From assembly GCA_024233455.1 (NCBI GenBank), contig JACKPP010000001.1, positions 434,001-498,000 on the forward strand: a stretch of 64,000 nt of DNA, given 5' to 3'. Each line of letters begins with the position of its first letter. Within the stretch, counting starts at the first letter, position 1. A program made the translations under genes and the position numbers. This stretch comes from Chlamydiales bacterium (GTDB lineage Bacteria; Chlamydiota; Chlamydiia; Chlamydiales; JACKPQ01). The notes beneath the pieces were generated by a model that saw only the letters and a program-made list of their open reading frames with translations, was not told where the DNA came from and ran no database searches. Shown piece by piece: positions 24,946 to 33,272 of this stretch.

Positions 24946-25560
24946 ATGTCTGATAAACACCCGAAAGCAGCTCTCATTCCCTACGTTATTGAAGATACAG
25001 GTCGCGGTGAGCGCTCCATGGATATCTACTCTCGCCTTTTAAAAGACCGTATCATCTTTTTAGGTACTGAGATCGATGACCAAGTTGCCAATGCGGTGGT
25101 AGCCCAACTTATTTTTCTCCGAGCTGATGATCCCAAAAAAGACGTCAATATCTATATCAACTCTCCTGGTGGCGTGATATCAGCTGGCCTTGCCATCTAC
25201 GATACAATGGCCTACTTGGGTTGCAAAATTAACACCTACTGTATTGGCCTTGCAGCTTCTATGGCAGCGGTGCTCCTTTGCGCGGGCACTAAAGGCTGCC
25301 GCTTTATCCTTCCTAATAGCCGCGTGATGCTTCACCAGCCACACGGCGGCGTTGGAGGCACATCGGCTGATATCCACATCCAAGCCCAAGAAATTTTGCG
25401 CCTTAAAGAAGTCAATGGCCACATCGTGGCCAAGCACTCTGGCCAACCCTTTGAAAAAGTGATGGAAGACACTGAAAGGGATTTTTACATGAGTGCCGAG
25501 CAGGCATTGCACTACGGGTTAGTCGATAAAATTCTAGATACTGGTACTGAGAAAAAGTAA
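24946..25560 (+). CDS. clpP: ATP-dependent Clp protease proteolytic subunit
   Basis: A serine peptidase that assembles into a double heptamer and works with ClpX. The triad is Ser105 (GLAASMAAV), His130 (RVMLHQPHGG) and Asp179 (MEDTERDF), with the same spacing as in E. coli. Length is 204. An AAAAAAGG site lies before the ATG. The stop overlaps the clpX start (TAATG), which indicates translational coupling. This is the clpP2-type locus of chlamydiae. Confidence 0.97.
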   Translation: MSDKHPKAALIPYVIEDTGRGERSMDIYSRLLKDRIIFLGTEIDDQVANAVVAQLIFLRADDPKKDVNIYINSPGGVISAGLAIYDTMAYLGCKINTYCIGLAASMAAVLLCAGTKGCRFILPNSRVMLHQPHGGVGGTSADIHIQAQEILRLKEVNGHIVAKHSGQPFEKVMEDTERDFYMSAEQALHYGLVDKILDTGTEKK

Positions 25561-26798
25561 TGGGAAAAGACAAAAAAGACATGGTCTGCTCGTTTTGTGG
25601 ACGGGACGAAGAGTCAGTTGACAAACTTATTTCAGGCCCAAACGCCTACATTTGCGACAAATGCGTGCGCCTATGTCTTGATATCGTCGACAAAAAACCT
25701 AAAGAAGAGGGGTCTGCCCCACAAAAAGACTTTGTTTTATTAAAACCCAAACAAATCAAAGACCGTCTAGACGAATACATCATTGGCCAAGAAACGGCCA
25801 AGCGCACTATTTCTGTTGCTGTCTACAACCATTACAAACGCATACGCGCTATCGGTCAAAACCACGAAATAGAATACTCCAAATCCAACGTCCTTCTTCT
25901 GGGACCTACAGGATCGGGTAAAACCTTGATTGCGCGCACGCTTGCCCGCATTCTGGACGTGCCCTTTGCTATTGCTGATGCCACTACGTTAACCGAAGCT
26001 GGCTATGTGGGTGAGGATGTCGAAAACATCATCTTACGCCTCGTGCAAAACGCCGATTACGACATTGAGCGCGCCCAAAAGGGAATCATCTATATTGATG
26101 AAGTGGATAAAATCCGTAAAACCACTGGCAACGTCTCTATCACCCGCGATGTCTCGGGAGAAGGTGTACAACAATCGCTGCTCAAAATCGTCGAGGGAAC
26201 CGTTGCTAATATTCCGCCTAAAGGGGGCCGGAAGCATCCCAATCAAGAATACCTAAAGGTGAATACTGAAAACATTCTCTTCATTGTAGGCGGAGCCTTT
26301 GTCGGTCTTGACAAACTCGTTGCCAGACGCCTTGGCAAGGGCGTTATTGGCTTTGACACCGTCGAAAAACGGGACTTTGACCCTACCGAGGTCAATTACC
26401 TTTACTCCAAAGTAGAAATTGAAGATCTCGTTGAATTTGGTCTCATCCCTGAATTTGTGGGACGGTTTAATAGCATCGCCAATTTTAACGAACTTACCCT
26501 TGAGGATCTGGTTCAGATTCTAACCGAACCAAAGCACGCAATCATTGCCCAGTACACTTCCCTATTTCAAGAAGATGGTGTTGAGCTCACCTTTACTACC
26601 GAGGCCCTTCATGCCATTGCTTTCAAAGCCAAGCAAGCAGGCACTGGAGCAAGAGCTCTGCGCATGATCGTTGAAAACCTCCTCATCAACCTCATGTACG
26701 AGGTCCCCTCTGACCCTTCTATCAAAGAAATCATCATCAAAGAAGAGACGGTCAATGCTGGCGAAGACCCCATCATCAAGCGCACTGACACAGCCTAA
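25560..26798 (+). CDS. clpX: Clp protease ATP-binding unfoldase ClpX
   Basis: A hexameric AAA+ unfoldase that feeds substrates to ClpP. The N-terminal zinc domain uses C10, C13, C32 and C35. Walker A GPTGSGKT lies near residue 117, the pore-loop region follows (GYVGEDVE), and Walker B IIYIDEVDKI lies near 176-185. Sensor 2 is in GTGARALRMI. Length is 412. No terminator was recognised after the stop. Confidence 0.97.
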   Translation: MGKDKKDMVCSFCGRDEESVDKLISGPNAYICDKCVRLCLDIVDKKPKEEGSAPQKDFVLLKPKQIKDRLDEYIIGQETAKRTISVAVYNHYKRIRAIGQNHEIEYSKSNVLLLGPTGSGKTLIARTLARILDVPFAIADATTLTEAGYVGEDVENIILRLVQNADYDIERAQKGIIYIDEVDKIRKTTGNVSITRDVSGEGVQQSLLKIVEGTVANIPPKGGRKHPNQEYLKVNTENILFIVGGAFVGLDKLVARRLGKGVIGFDTVEKRDFDPTEVNYLYSKVEIEDLVEFGLIPEFVGRFNSIANFNELTLEDLVQILTEPKHAIIAQYTSLFQEDGVELTFTTEALHAIAFKAKQAGTGARALRMIVENLLINLMYEVPSDPSIKEIIIKEETVNAGEDPIIKRTDTA

Positions 26799-26891
26799 AG
26801 CTTGATGGTTTCCAATAGAAAAAGTAGAAATACTGATCTAAAAGAATGACTTTCCACTCGAAATTTAAACCACTATATACCTGACATGTTT

Positions 26892-28136
26892 CTAGATGAG
26901 TTGGGATAAAAACGTTTTGGCAGGTACAATGATGGGCATTTTACTGGCAAAGCAGCTTTTATTCACATAAGGCAAATCAACGACAACTTGCAAGGCATAC
27001 TCCGTTTTTAGTTCCCTATGAAAGTCGATAAGTGCCGGTGATAGCTCTTTGTTGCGATGAGCCTTAACTTCAACCAAAAACCAAGGCTTATTATCTTTAC
27101 TTACAAGAAAATCCACCTCCTTCTTGTCCTTGTTACGGACAAAATATAGGCCAAATTCTCCAAAACCATAATCATTCCAAAAATGCACAGCTTTAAGCAG
27201 ATGTGAAGCGATAAAATTTTCCGCTCTGGCTCCGCTATCTTTGCAAAGCGACCAGTCCCAAAGATAGTACTTGGGCTCTTTAATCAAAGAACGTATGACG
27301 TTTTTTGACCAAGGGGTGATTTCAAAGCAATAGTAAAGGCCTTTCAACGCCTTAAGCCAATTTTTTACAGTATTGTCACTGACTCGCAATTTTGTAGCAA
27401 GCGAATGCACGGAAGTCATGGATCCTGCCTGTTCTTTTAACATCTCCATTAAAATTTCCAAACGATCTAAATCTTGGATACGCGTCAGGTCTCTAATATC
27501 TTCATTAAATAGTTGATTATGTCGCATACGCTGCCATTGACGAAACCTTCTATCACTGGCGGCTAAATAAGGATCGGGAAATCCGCCATACTTCCATAAA
27601 TCATCAAAATCACGGTCGTTTATTTTTATCGGTTTGGCCCGAATAGGTCCCCTAGGAAGGGCGATTTCTGTAACTTCCCTAACCGATAATGGGTGCAATC
27701 GATAGCAAAAATAACGCCCCATTAGACTGTCTCCGCCTTTACGAAATACATCGATTTTAGCACTACCTGTTACCAAAATATCGAAGCTTTCAGCATATGT
27801 ATCGTAAAAGCCTTTTAACCAGTTTTTCCAATCTTTGTATTTGTGAATTTCATCAAAAACAAGCAGGGCCTTGTGTTGACCCAATTCATTAATACCGGCT
27901 AGCTCTGCTATATATTTAGGTCCTTTTAGAATAGCTGTGCGTTGATCTAAGTTGTCCCAGTTGAGATAATAATGATCTGTCCTTTCCCGGCAAAGCAGCT
28001 TTGATGCTGTGGTTTTTCCAGCCTGCCTAGGCCCAACCAAAAACACCATTTGATTGCATTTTTGAAAGTGCATATTAATCACTTTGCAGTAAAATCTTTC
28101 TAGTTGCATATCTGACTTTATATCACGAAACTGCAT
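26892..28136 (-). CDS. Second AAA ATPase of the DUF4143 family
   Basis: Walker A is GPRQAGKTTASKLL near residues 36-49 and Walker B is LLVFDEIHKY near 92-101, followed by VTGSAKI. The DUF4143 half has RIQDLDRLEILMEMLKEQAG and a helix-turn-helix-like LATKLRVSDNTVKNWLKAL. It ends in EVDFLVSKD...WFLVEVKAHR, a PD-(D/E)XK-like core. It is distinct from the ATPase at 6824 and represents a separate acquisition or old duplication. An alternative start is Met10. The gene is convergent with clpX and isolated. Confidence 0.85.
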   Translation of the reverse strand: MQFRDIKSDMQLERFYCKVINMHFQKCNQMVFLVGPRQAGKTTASKLLCRERTDHYYLNWDNLDQRTAILKGPKYIAELAGINELGQHKALLVFDEIHKYKDWKNWLKGFYDTYAESFDILVTGSAKIDVFRKGGDSLMGRYFCYRLHPLSVREVTEIALPRGPIRAKPIKINDRDFDDLWKYGGFPDPYLAASDRRFRQWQRMRHNQLFNEDIRDLTRIQDLDRLEILMEMLKEQAGSMTSVHSLATKLRVSDNTVKNWLKALKGLYYCFEITPWSKNVIRSLIKEPKYYLWDWSLCKDSGARAENFIASHLLKAVHFWNDYGFGEFGLYFVRNKDKKEVDFLVSKDNKPWFLVEVKAHRNKELSPALIDFHRELKTEYALQVVVDLPYVNKSCFASKMPIIVPAKTFLSQLI

Positions 28137-28185
28137 AATAGTCGTAACTTTTTTGCATTAGGGTGCAAAAAAGTCGAAACCTTTT

Positions 28186-30273
28186 CTAAGTAATACCCAA
28201 GGTGAAAGCTAAGATCGGCTTGTCTGCGATAAGTGGTCTTATTGTTTCATGATGTTTTGGCTGAATGATCTGGATTTGCTGTGAGCAAGGTAGTTGGCTG
28301 CTAGCTATTGGAACTTCGTGCTCCTTGAGCAGCTGACACATGCGGATATCTCCTCGTTCAATCGGAAGACGAACCCAGTCTTGAAGTCCATCACGCAAAA
28401 ATGCATAAGCTCCGTCGAGCCCTAACTGCTGATAGGCTTTTTCAATAAGCAACTCTAAGATATCACTGCTTTGAGTCCTAAGCGCAAGTGGGATGATGGT
28501 TTTTCCTGCTAAATTGATTCTGGGATTTGGCACATCAGGCTCAGGATTTGTACGGAGCTTAAGTCCCCAGTCAAATAGTAAGGTTACAACCGAAAGACGG
28601 CCCGAAAATAGAGCACCTTCCAAGGGACTAATGTAATAATGATTGTTAAATCTTTTGTCCCCCATATGGGCATAATTACCATCTGGGGGATTTAATACTG
28701 TCTCCAAACAATTGTTGGATTTGGCATGACACAGAATAGCTTGAATAAGTTCAAAAGAGCCACATGCACAGGCTAGTGTAAGAGCTGACATGTACTCATG
28801 GTTTGTATACCCATACCTATCATTATAAGGCAACCTATAATCTAAAGATAAATGGCTGCTGTAAAGCACAATAGGGCACTGATCACCCTTTGACAAATAT
28901 ATACGATATGCAGACTCAAAGGCTAGTAGCCTTTGCTGGTAGGATGTACCATTACTTACTAATGAAGGCTCTACTGGATTTATACTAACTCGAATATTGT
29001 AGTGTTGCACAACATCCAATAGCTGCCAATAATCGTCTTGTTTTAGAGCTGCACACTTTTCAGATAGAGCCTGCCCTAGTCTTAATTTGGCCTCATCGGA
29101 AAATTGACACCCGTACAACTTTGCTTTTGATAAAATAGTGATAATGCTTCTAGGATCCAAATGTGGATCGGGACTACATTCGTCTATCCAATCATAAAAT
29201 CTAGATTCGGTAGATAATGCTAGCTGTGGCTCAGATGCAAAGTGTAGTCCCATTTCATTTATCTTATGAGGCCTAAGCCATAGGCTATGCTCTAGGAGCA
29301 AGTCTTGCACGTCGCTGCTTACTCCATTAGTGAATGATAAAATGCGATACACCATTTGCTCCATCGTCAACAGCCGCATTTCTATTTCACTGCTTGCAGT
29401 GGTCTCAGAAGAAGGATGTAGAGCAAAGAGCTGTAGCGCCCTTCTACCGCTATCTCTTTTATGATCATCAAGATCTGCAATATACTGCATTGGATGCGCT
29501 ATTCGTTTAGCTATTCCATCATTTAAATTGTCATCTTCCGGAAATGGCCGCTCTTGGTAGCGTACAAGGGATGCTGCGGTAAGATATTGGGAGACACTTT
29601 GATACCACCCGTGGCAAGCAACTAACTTTTGCGCTGATTCAATCCAATGATGCAATTTCGGTCTCATACCGGGATAAATGCACTTTAGAAGAGAGAGATT
29701 TACCTGCCCGGGGAAATTTTGATCCAAAAAGCTAAGCATAGTTTCAGAATACGTAATCAGCAGCTGAATAATGGCCTTGTAAGTAGCGCAAGGATGGTGC
29801 TCATGCACCGCTTGCAAAGTTGCAAGAGTAGCCGGTGTGAAAAGTTCTGTTTTTTGCCTCTTGTAATAGTAGTAGCAAGTGAAGAATTGATCCCGTTTTT
29901 CTAAGCTATGGATATTGTTCCAAATCATGACAAAATTTTGGCCATCGATAGTTTGTTTTGGACTCATTAGCAGCTCACATCCTAACAAGGCTGTCATCCA
30001 ATTATCGCAGCTTGCAAGAGCATTAAGGTCGTTGATAGCTTCGGCATTATTAGGGTCGTGCAGCAGCTCTCCCAAAATCTCACTAAGCTCCAAAGGAGCT
30101 TGAGGGCTGTGGTGAGCAACCGGCGGCAACTGACCGGGCCCAGCTCTGTGTAAATCTTGCCAGAAACTTGCTGTAGCAACACGCCCGACTTGAGGCGCTG
30201 GACCTTGCTTGAAAGAACTTTCTGATAATTGCCCGTCTGATGGCCCCAATCGGCTCAAAGGTGGACTTGCCAT
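28186..30273 (-). CDS. Ankyrin-containing protein of unknown family (candidate effector)
   Basis: 695 residues. The first ~75 residues are Pro/Ser/Gly-rich and look disordered, as is common for secreted effectors. The centre is helical without a recognised domain. From about 490 onward there are weak ankyrin repeats: YMSALTLACACGSFELIQAI, SPLEGALFSGRLSVVTLLF and TIIPLALRTQSSDILELLI. AGGAG precedes the ATG. It is the last gene of the leftward translocon-like cluster, about 100 bases beyond it, so it may be delivered by the same system. That link rests only on position. Confidence 0.6.
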   Translation of the reverse strand: MASPPLSRLGPSDGQLSESSFKQGPAPQVGRVATASFWQDLHRAGPGQLPPVAHHSPQAPLELSEILGELLHDPNNAEAINDLNALASCDNWMTALLGCELLMSPKQTIDGQNFVMIWNNIHSLEKRDQFFTCYYYYKRQKTELFTPATLATLQAVHEHHPCATYKAIIQLLITYSETMLSFLDQNFPGQVNLSLLKCIYPGMRPKLHHWIESAQKLVACHGWYQSVSQYLTAASLVRYQERPFPEDDNLNDGIAKRIAHPMQYIADLDDHKRDSGRRALQLFALHPSSETTASSEIEMRLLTMEQMVYRILSFTNGVSSDVQDLLLEHSLWLRPHKINEMGLHFASEPQLALSTESRFYDWIDECSPDPHLDPRSIITILSKAKLYGCQFSDEAKLRLGQALSEKCAALKQDDYWQLLDVVQHYNIRVSINPVEPSLVSNGTSYQQRLLAFESAYRIYLSKGDQCPIVLYSSHLSLDYRLPYNDRYGYTNHEYMSALTLACACGSFELIQAILCHAKSNNCLETVLNPPDGNYAHMGDKRFNNHYYISPLEGALFSGRLSVVTLLFDWGLKLRTNPEPDVPNPRINLAGKTIIPLALRTQSSDILELLIEKAYQQLGLDGAYAFLRDGLQDWVRLPIERGDIRMCQLLKEHEVPIASSQLPCSQQIQIIQPKHHETIRPLIADKPILAFTLGIT

Positions 30274-30371
30274 AGATAACTCCTAAAAATCTACGGGCAT
30301 GCTAAAAGGACGGGGGATTTGGGTCAAGTTGTTTATTGAGAGTCTAAAGTCACAAGAGATTTTGAAATGCT

Positions 30372-31454
30372 TCAAGCTGAGTGTAAGCGTTTGTCTACCA
30401 TTGCTTTACCATTTCTTATTGCTTCATCTCTTTTTAGTTTCATTTTTTCCTGCTCTTCTTTTGAGAGATTCTCTTCTTTCTCATGGAGCTTACGTAGCTT
30501 TTCTGCTATTTGATCTAAGAATTTACTAGCCTCTGGATGTTGAACTTCGCTAAATGTTGTCTCCAGAGCCTTATGGATACCCGCTTTACCAGCTTTAACA
30601 TACATTGCTAATTGATCATGGTGACATGGAATCACATCCGCACTATTTTGAACGCTTCCAACTTCACTGACAACTTCTAATGGAGCATTGCCAGCCGCTA
30701 AGATCGGCTCTGGGTGAGGTTCTTGAAGCACTTCTTCAATCGCAATTTCAACCTCTTGCTCTGGCACCTGGTGGAAGCTAATAGATACCTTGGGCTGCTC
30801 ATCGATAGGTTCAGCATTTTCCGATTGTTCAAGTTGCGCCACGGCCTCGTCCACGCCCTTTAGATTGTGCTCGTGTAGGGGGTGTTCATTGGCAAAGTTC
30901 TCATCGTAGAAGCTGTGCATAAGGTGGGCTCTACCTGGATTGAGCATGCCTGGAACAAAGAACCAGGTGCGATCGACTGACACATCTTTTCTGCTGATGA
31001 TGTTTTTTAATTTTTGCAGTTTACTGCTGGGATTGAGCAGCGAATTTTGATGCTCTTCGTGAAAAAAGAAGACCATTTGCCCATCCATTTTTTCCATCTG
31101 CGTTTCAAATCGCTCTTTGGAAAGATTTTTGTGCATTTCAACAAAGCTATTCAAAGCCACCAGTGCAACGCGCAGCTCTTTATTCACTTCTCCATCTTCA
31201 CCGCCGATTTTGCGGATGCGGAAGGTGATTTCTGGTAAGTTTATTGGTTCACCTTTGGTGTTGATAAAGTATCCTTTGATGCTAAGGCCTACATGCGTCT
31301 TCTCTTGCCCTTTGGGAACAAATTTTTGGAAGAATTCTGGCTTTATCAAGAGGTTATTATTGGCTGTACCTTCAGCGCTTGCAATTTCGGCAGGACCTGA
31401 AGGTCCTGCCCGATCTGTACGTGGTTGAAGTTTGATTGAAATATTCGATCCCAT
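30372..31454 (-). CDS. Unknown soluble protein of the translocon-like cluster
   Basis: 360 residues without a membrane helix. The N-terminal third mixes strand-like stretches (HVGLSIKGYFINTKGEPINL), the middle is acidic, and the last 40 residues are strongly charged and helical (KLRKLHEKEENLSKEEQ). No family recognised. AAGGA precedes the start, which lies 12 bases after the previous stop, so it belongs to the same transcript as the hydrophobic proteins upstream. Its place at the end of the cassette and lack of a signal peptide would fit a secreted tip or effector protein, but nothing proves this. Confidence 0.6.
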   Translation of the reverse strand: MGSNISIKLQPRTDRAGPSGPAEIASAEGTANNNLLIKPEFFQKFVPKGQEKTHVGLSIKGYFINTKGEPINLPEITFRIRKIGGEDGEVNKELRVALVALNSFVEMHKNLSKERFETQMEKMDGQMVFFFHEEHQNSLLNPSSKLQKLKNIISRKDVSVDRTWFFVPGMLNPGRAHLMHSFYDENFANEHPLHEHNLKGVDEAVAQLEQSENAEPIDEQPKVSISFHQVPEQEVEIAIEEVLQEPHPEPILAAGNAPLEVVSEVGSVQNSADVIPCHHDQLAMYVKAGKAGIHKALETTFSEVQHPEASKFLDQIAEKLRKLHEKEENLSKEEQEKMKLKRDEAIRNGKAMVDKRLHSA

Positions 31455-31466
31455 AATGATTTTCCT

Positions 31467-31943
31467 TTATACTTGGGTTTGAGCTATGCTGGTGTAGATG
31501 CTTATCGCACCTTTACCAAATAGGTAGGTTCCTCTTTCATTATTTGCTTCCCCTTTGGCAGTCGCATCCTGCGTGCTCATTGACATTGCATTCGAAGTCA
31601 ATGCCGTTTCCGCTAAGCTGATTTCATCGTTAAACTCAATTGGGCTAAAGGCCGTTAAGTTTTGAGAGCTCGACTTTTCGGTTTGGGCAAATTGCAGCAG
31701 TCCCTGGTTGGTTTCTTTCTGATGAGAACTCAGCAAATTCACCTGCTGGCTCAGCGATGTCGCTTCTTGACCGATCATCAAAAGAACCAGCATGGCCATT
31801 TGCACTCCCGAGTAACCCACCGCTGGGTTCGTCGTTGGCATATTTGAACCAAAAGTTGCTGTGTTGTTAGACGCCGGAGCTCCCTTTAGTGAGTACTGAC
31901 TGGCAGTACTCCCAAGCGTGTTTATATCTATATTTGTTGACAT
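31467..31943 (-). CDS. Small EspA/SseB-like candidate secreted filament protein
   Basis: 158 residues. A Thr/Asn/Ser-rich N-terminus is followed by one hydrophobic stretch and then a Gln-rich helix: VQMAMLVLLMIGQEATSLSQ continuing VNLLSSHQKETNQGL (about 47-82). The C-terminus is again helical. EspA and SseB share the pattern of a polar N-terminus, a short hydrophobic segment ending in a Q/S-rich helix, and a helical C-terminus that polymerises. There is no signal peptide. A very strong GGAGGT site precedes the ATG, suggesting high expression. The family match is by pattern only. Confidence 0.5.
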   Translation of the reverse strand: MSTNIDINTLGSTASQYSLKGAPASNNTATFGSNMPTTNPAVGYSGVQMAMLVLLMIGQEATSLSQQVNLLSSHQKETNQGLLQFAQTEKSSSQNLTAFSPIEFNDEISLAETALTSNAMSMSTQDATAKGEANNERGTYLFGKGAISIYTSIAQTQV

Positions 31944-31955
31944 ATTTACCTCCGA

Positions 31956-32717
31956 TTACCTTACGCCAGCAACGTAAGCTGCGTTAGAGTTATTGCTGTT
32001 GATCGCACCCATTAGTAACTGAAGCAGTGAGCCAAGCGTTGTGCTAAACTCTCTACCTGCTGCACCCATGAGCCCAGCACTTGATGCCAGGACACTACCC
32101 TCAGCTTTACCCGCTGTTTGGAATATTTGCCCTGTAGCCGCGGCCAACTGACCCATTCCTTTGCAATTACCCTGGGTTTCTTCGAGCCTTTTTTGAATCT
32201 GCTCGTTTTTAAAATCATATTCGCTGGTGAAGCGCTCTTTTTCGCTCTTGATTTCGTCTGCAGATAGATCACGCGGTACAAAGCCCTCTGGACCCTTATT
32301 GCCAATCTCCATCGAGTTCCCGTCTACACATTTAAGCTCTAAGTCGTCTCTTGTGATTTTACCCATTTTACCTGCATTTTTAGGATCAAATTCGCCATGG
32401 AATTCTTCCCTTAAGGCTTTTTGCTCGCTAGCAGCCTGATGAGTCGCATTGGCCCCTGAGAAGTCAGAAAGCGCCCCAAGACCATCTGCTATAGCACCTA
32501 CACCACTACCCACAACTTCTGCCGCCGCACCGTTTTTGGTCAGGCTTAAGCTTAAGTTTTGGTACTGGCTGTAGAGCTTTTGCATCTCCGCTACTAATGT
32601 GCGCGATCCGTCAACTAATGTTGTCAAAGCAGCAGTTACAGCTCCTGCTGAGCCTCCCAGCGTCCGCGGAATGTAAATTTCGCTTACTGGCGTTGTGGTT
32701 GTTGCTTGTGTTGTCAT
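31956..32717 (-). CDS. Candidate minor translocator-like (SctB-like) protein
   Basis: 253 residues rich in Ala, Gly and Ser. Two amphipathic or weakly hydrophobic regions (GGSAGAVTAALTTLV near 21-35; VLASSAGLMGAAGREFSTTL near 211-230) flank a charged centre. The C-terminus is amphipathic (LLQLLMGAINSNNSNAAYVA). This resembles the make-up of YopD/IpaC-type translocators, but no residue-level signature exists to confirm it. AAGG lies before the ATG and spacing to both neighbours is short. Confidence 0.45.
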   Translation of the reverse strand: MTTQATTTTPVSEIYIPRTLGGSAGAVTAALTTLVDGSRTLVAEMQKLYSQYQNLSLSLTKNGAAAEVVGSGVGAIADGLGALSDFSGANATHQAASEQKALREEFHGEFDPKNAGKMGKITRDDLELKCVDGNSMEIGNKGPEGFVPRDLSADEIKSEKERFTSEYDFKNEQIQKRLEETQGNCKGMGQLAAATGQIFQTAGKAEGSVLASSAGLMGAAGREFSTTLGSLLQLLMGAINSNNSNAAYVAGVR

Positions 32718-32752
32718 TCTATTACCTTTTTTTATGTTTTTAATTTTTTTTA

Positions 32753-33253
32753 TTAAACTGCTTGCCCAACTATGTTGTTTGCTGAATAAAGGGCAGATAC
32801 CGTCTGCATGGCTTCTTCACCGTTTAACTTTCCAGCTTTGTTTGCCGCATCCTGGCCCGTTTCCATAGTAGCTGAGGCTTCAGCAGATTCAATTTGGACA
32901 TTTCCGTTCAGCGTAGCTTGCCCTACATTGGTAGTGGCAACTCCCAGCTTGACCAAACCATTTACCGCTCTGTCTCCACCAGATAGCATTGTCAAACCTG
33001 GTAGAAATGCTCCCAGAGTGAAGACTCCAGCCACCAACATTCCGAGGTTGAAGTAAGAAGCTGCTTCATTCCAACCTTTTTCACTAGAGGCGCTGTTTTG
33101 CATTTGGCTTGCATAGTGCTCAGAGGCATTCACCGACTCTTTCGATGCGGAAAATAATGCCAAAGCCGAGTTACTTTGGTTTACGCCGTATTTTTGTATC
33201 TCTTCGGCAAGCTGCGTCAGAGAAGTTGTCGGTGCAATTGTTTGTGAATTCAT
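32753..33253 (-). CDS. Small hydrophobic-core protein of the translocon-like cluster
   Basis: 166 residues. The helical N-terminus (LTQLAEEIQKYGV) leads to one clear hydrophobic segment near residues 65-87 (YFNLGMLVAGVFTLGAFLPG). A Gly/Ala/Asn-rich tail ends in YSANNIVGQAV. I place the start at 33253, where AAAGGAGAAG stands at correct distance. An upstream Met at 33280 would overlap the preceding gene and has no ribosome site. Possibly a translocon or needle-tip component, inferred from context. Confidence 0.55.
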   Translation of the reverse strand: MNSQTIAPTTSLTQLAEEIQKYGVNQSNSALALFSASKESVNASEHYASQMQNSASSEKGWNEAASYFNLGMLVAGVFTLGAFLPGLTMLSGGDRAVNGLVKLGVATTNVGQATLNGNVQIESAEASATMETGQDAANKAGKLNGEEAMQTVSALYSANNIVGQAV

Positions 33254-33272
33254 TTTTTCTTCTCCTTTTGTT

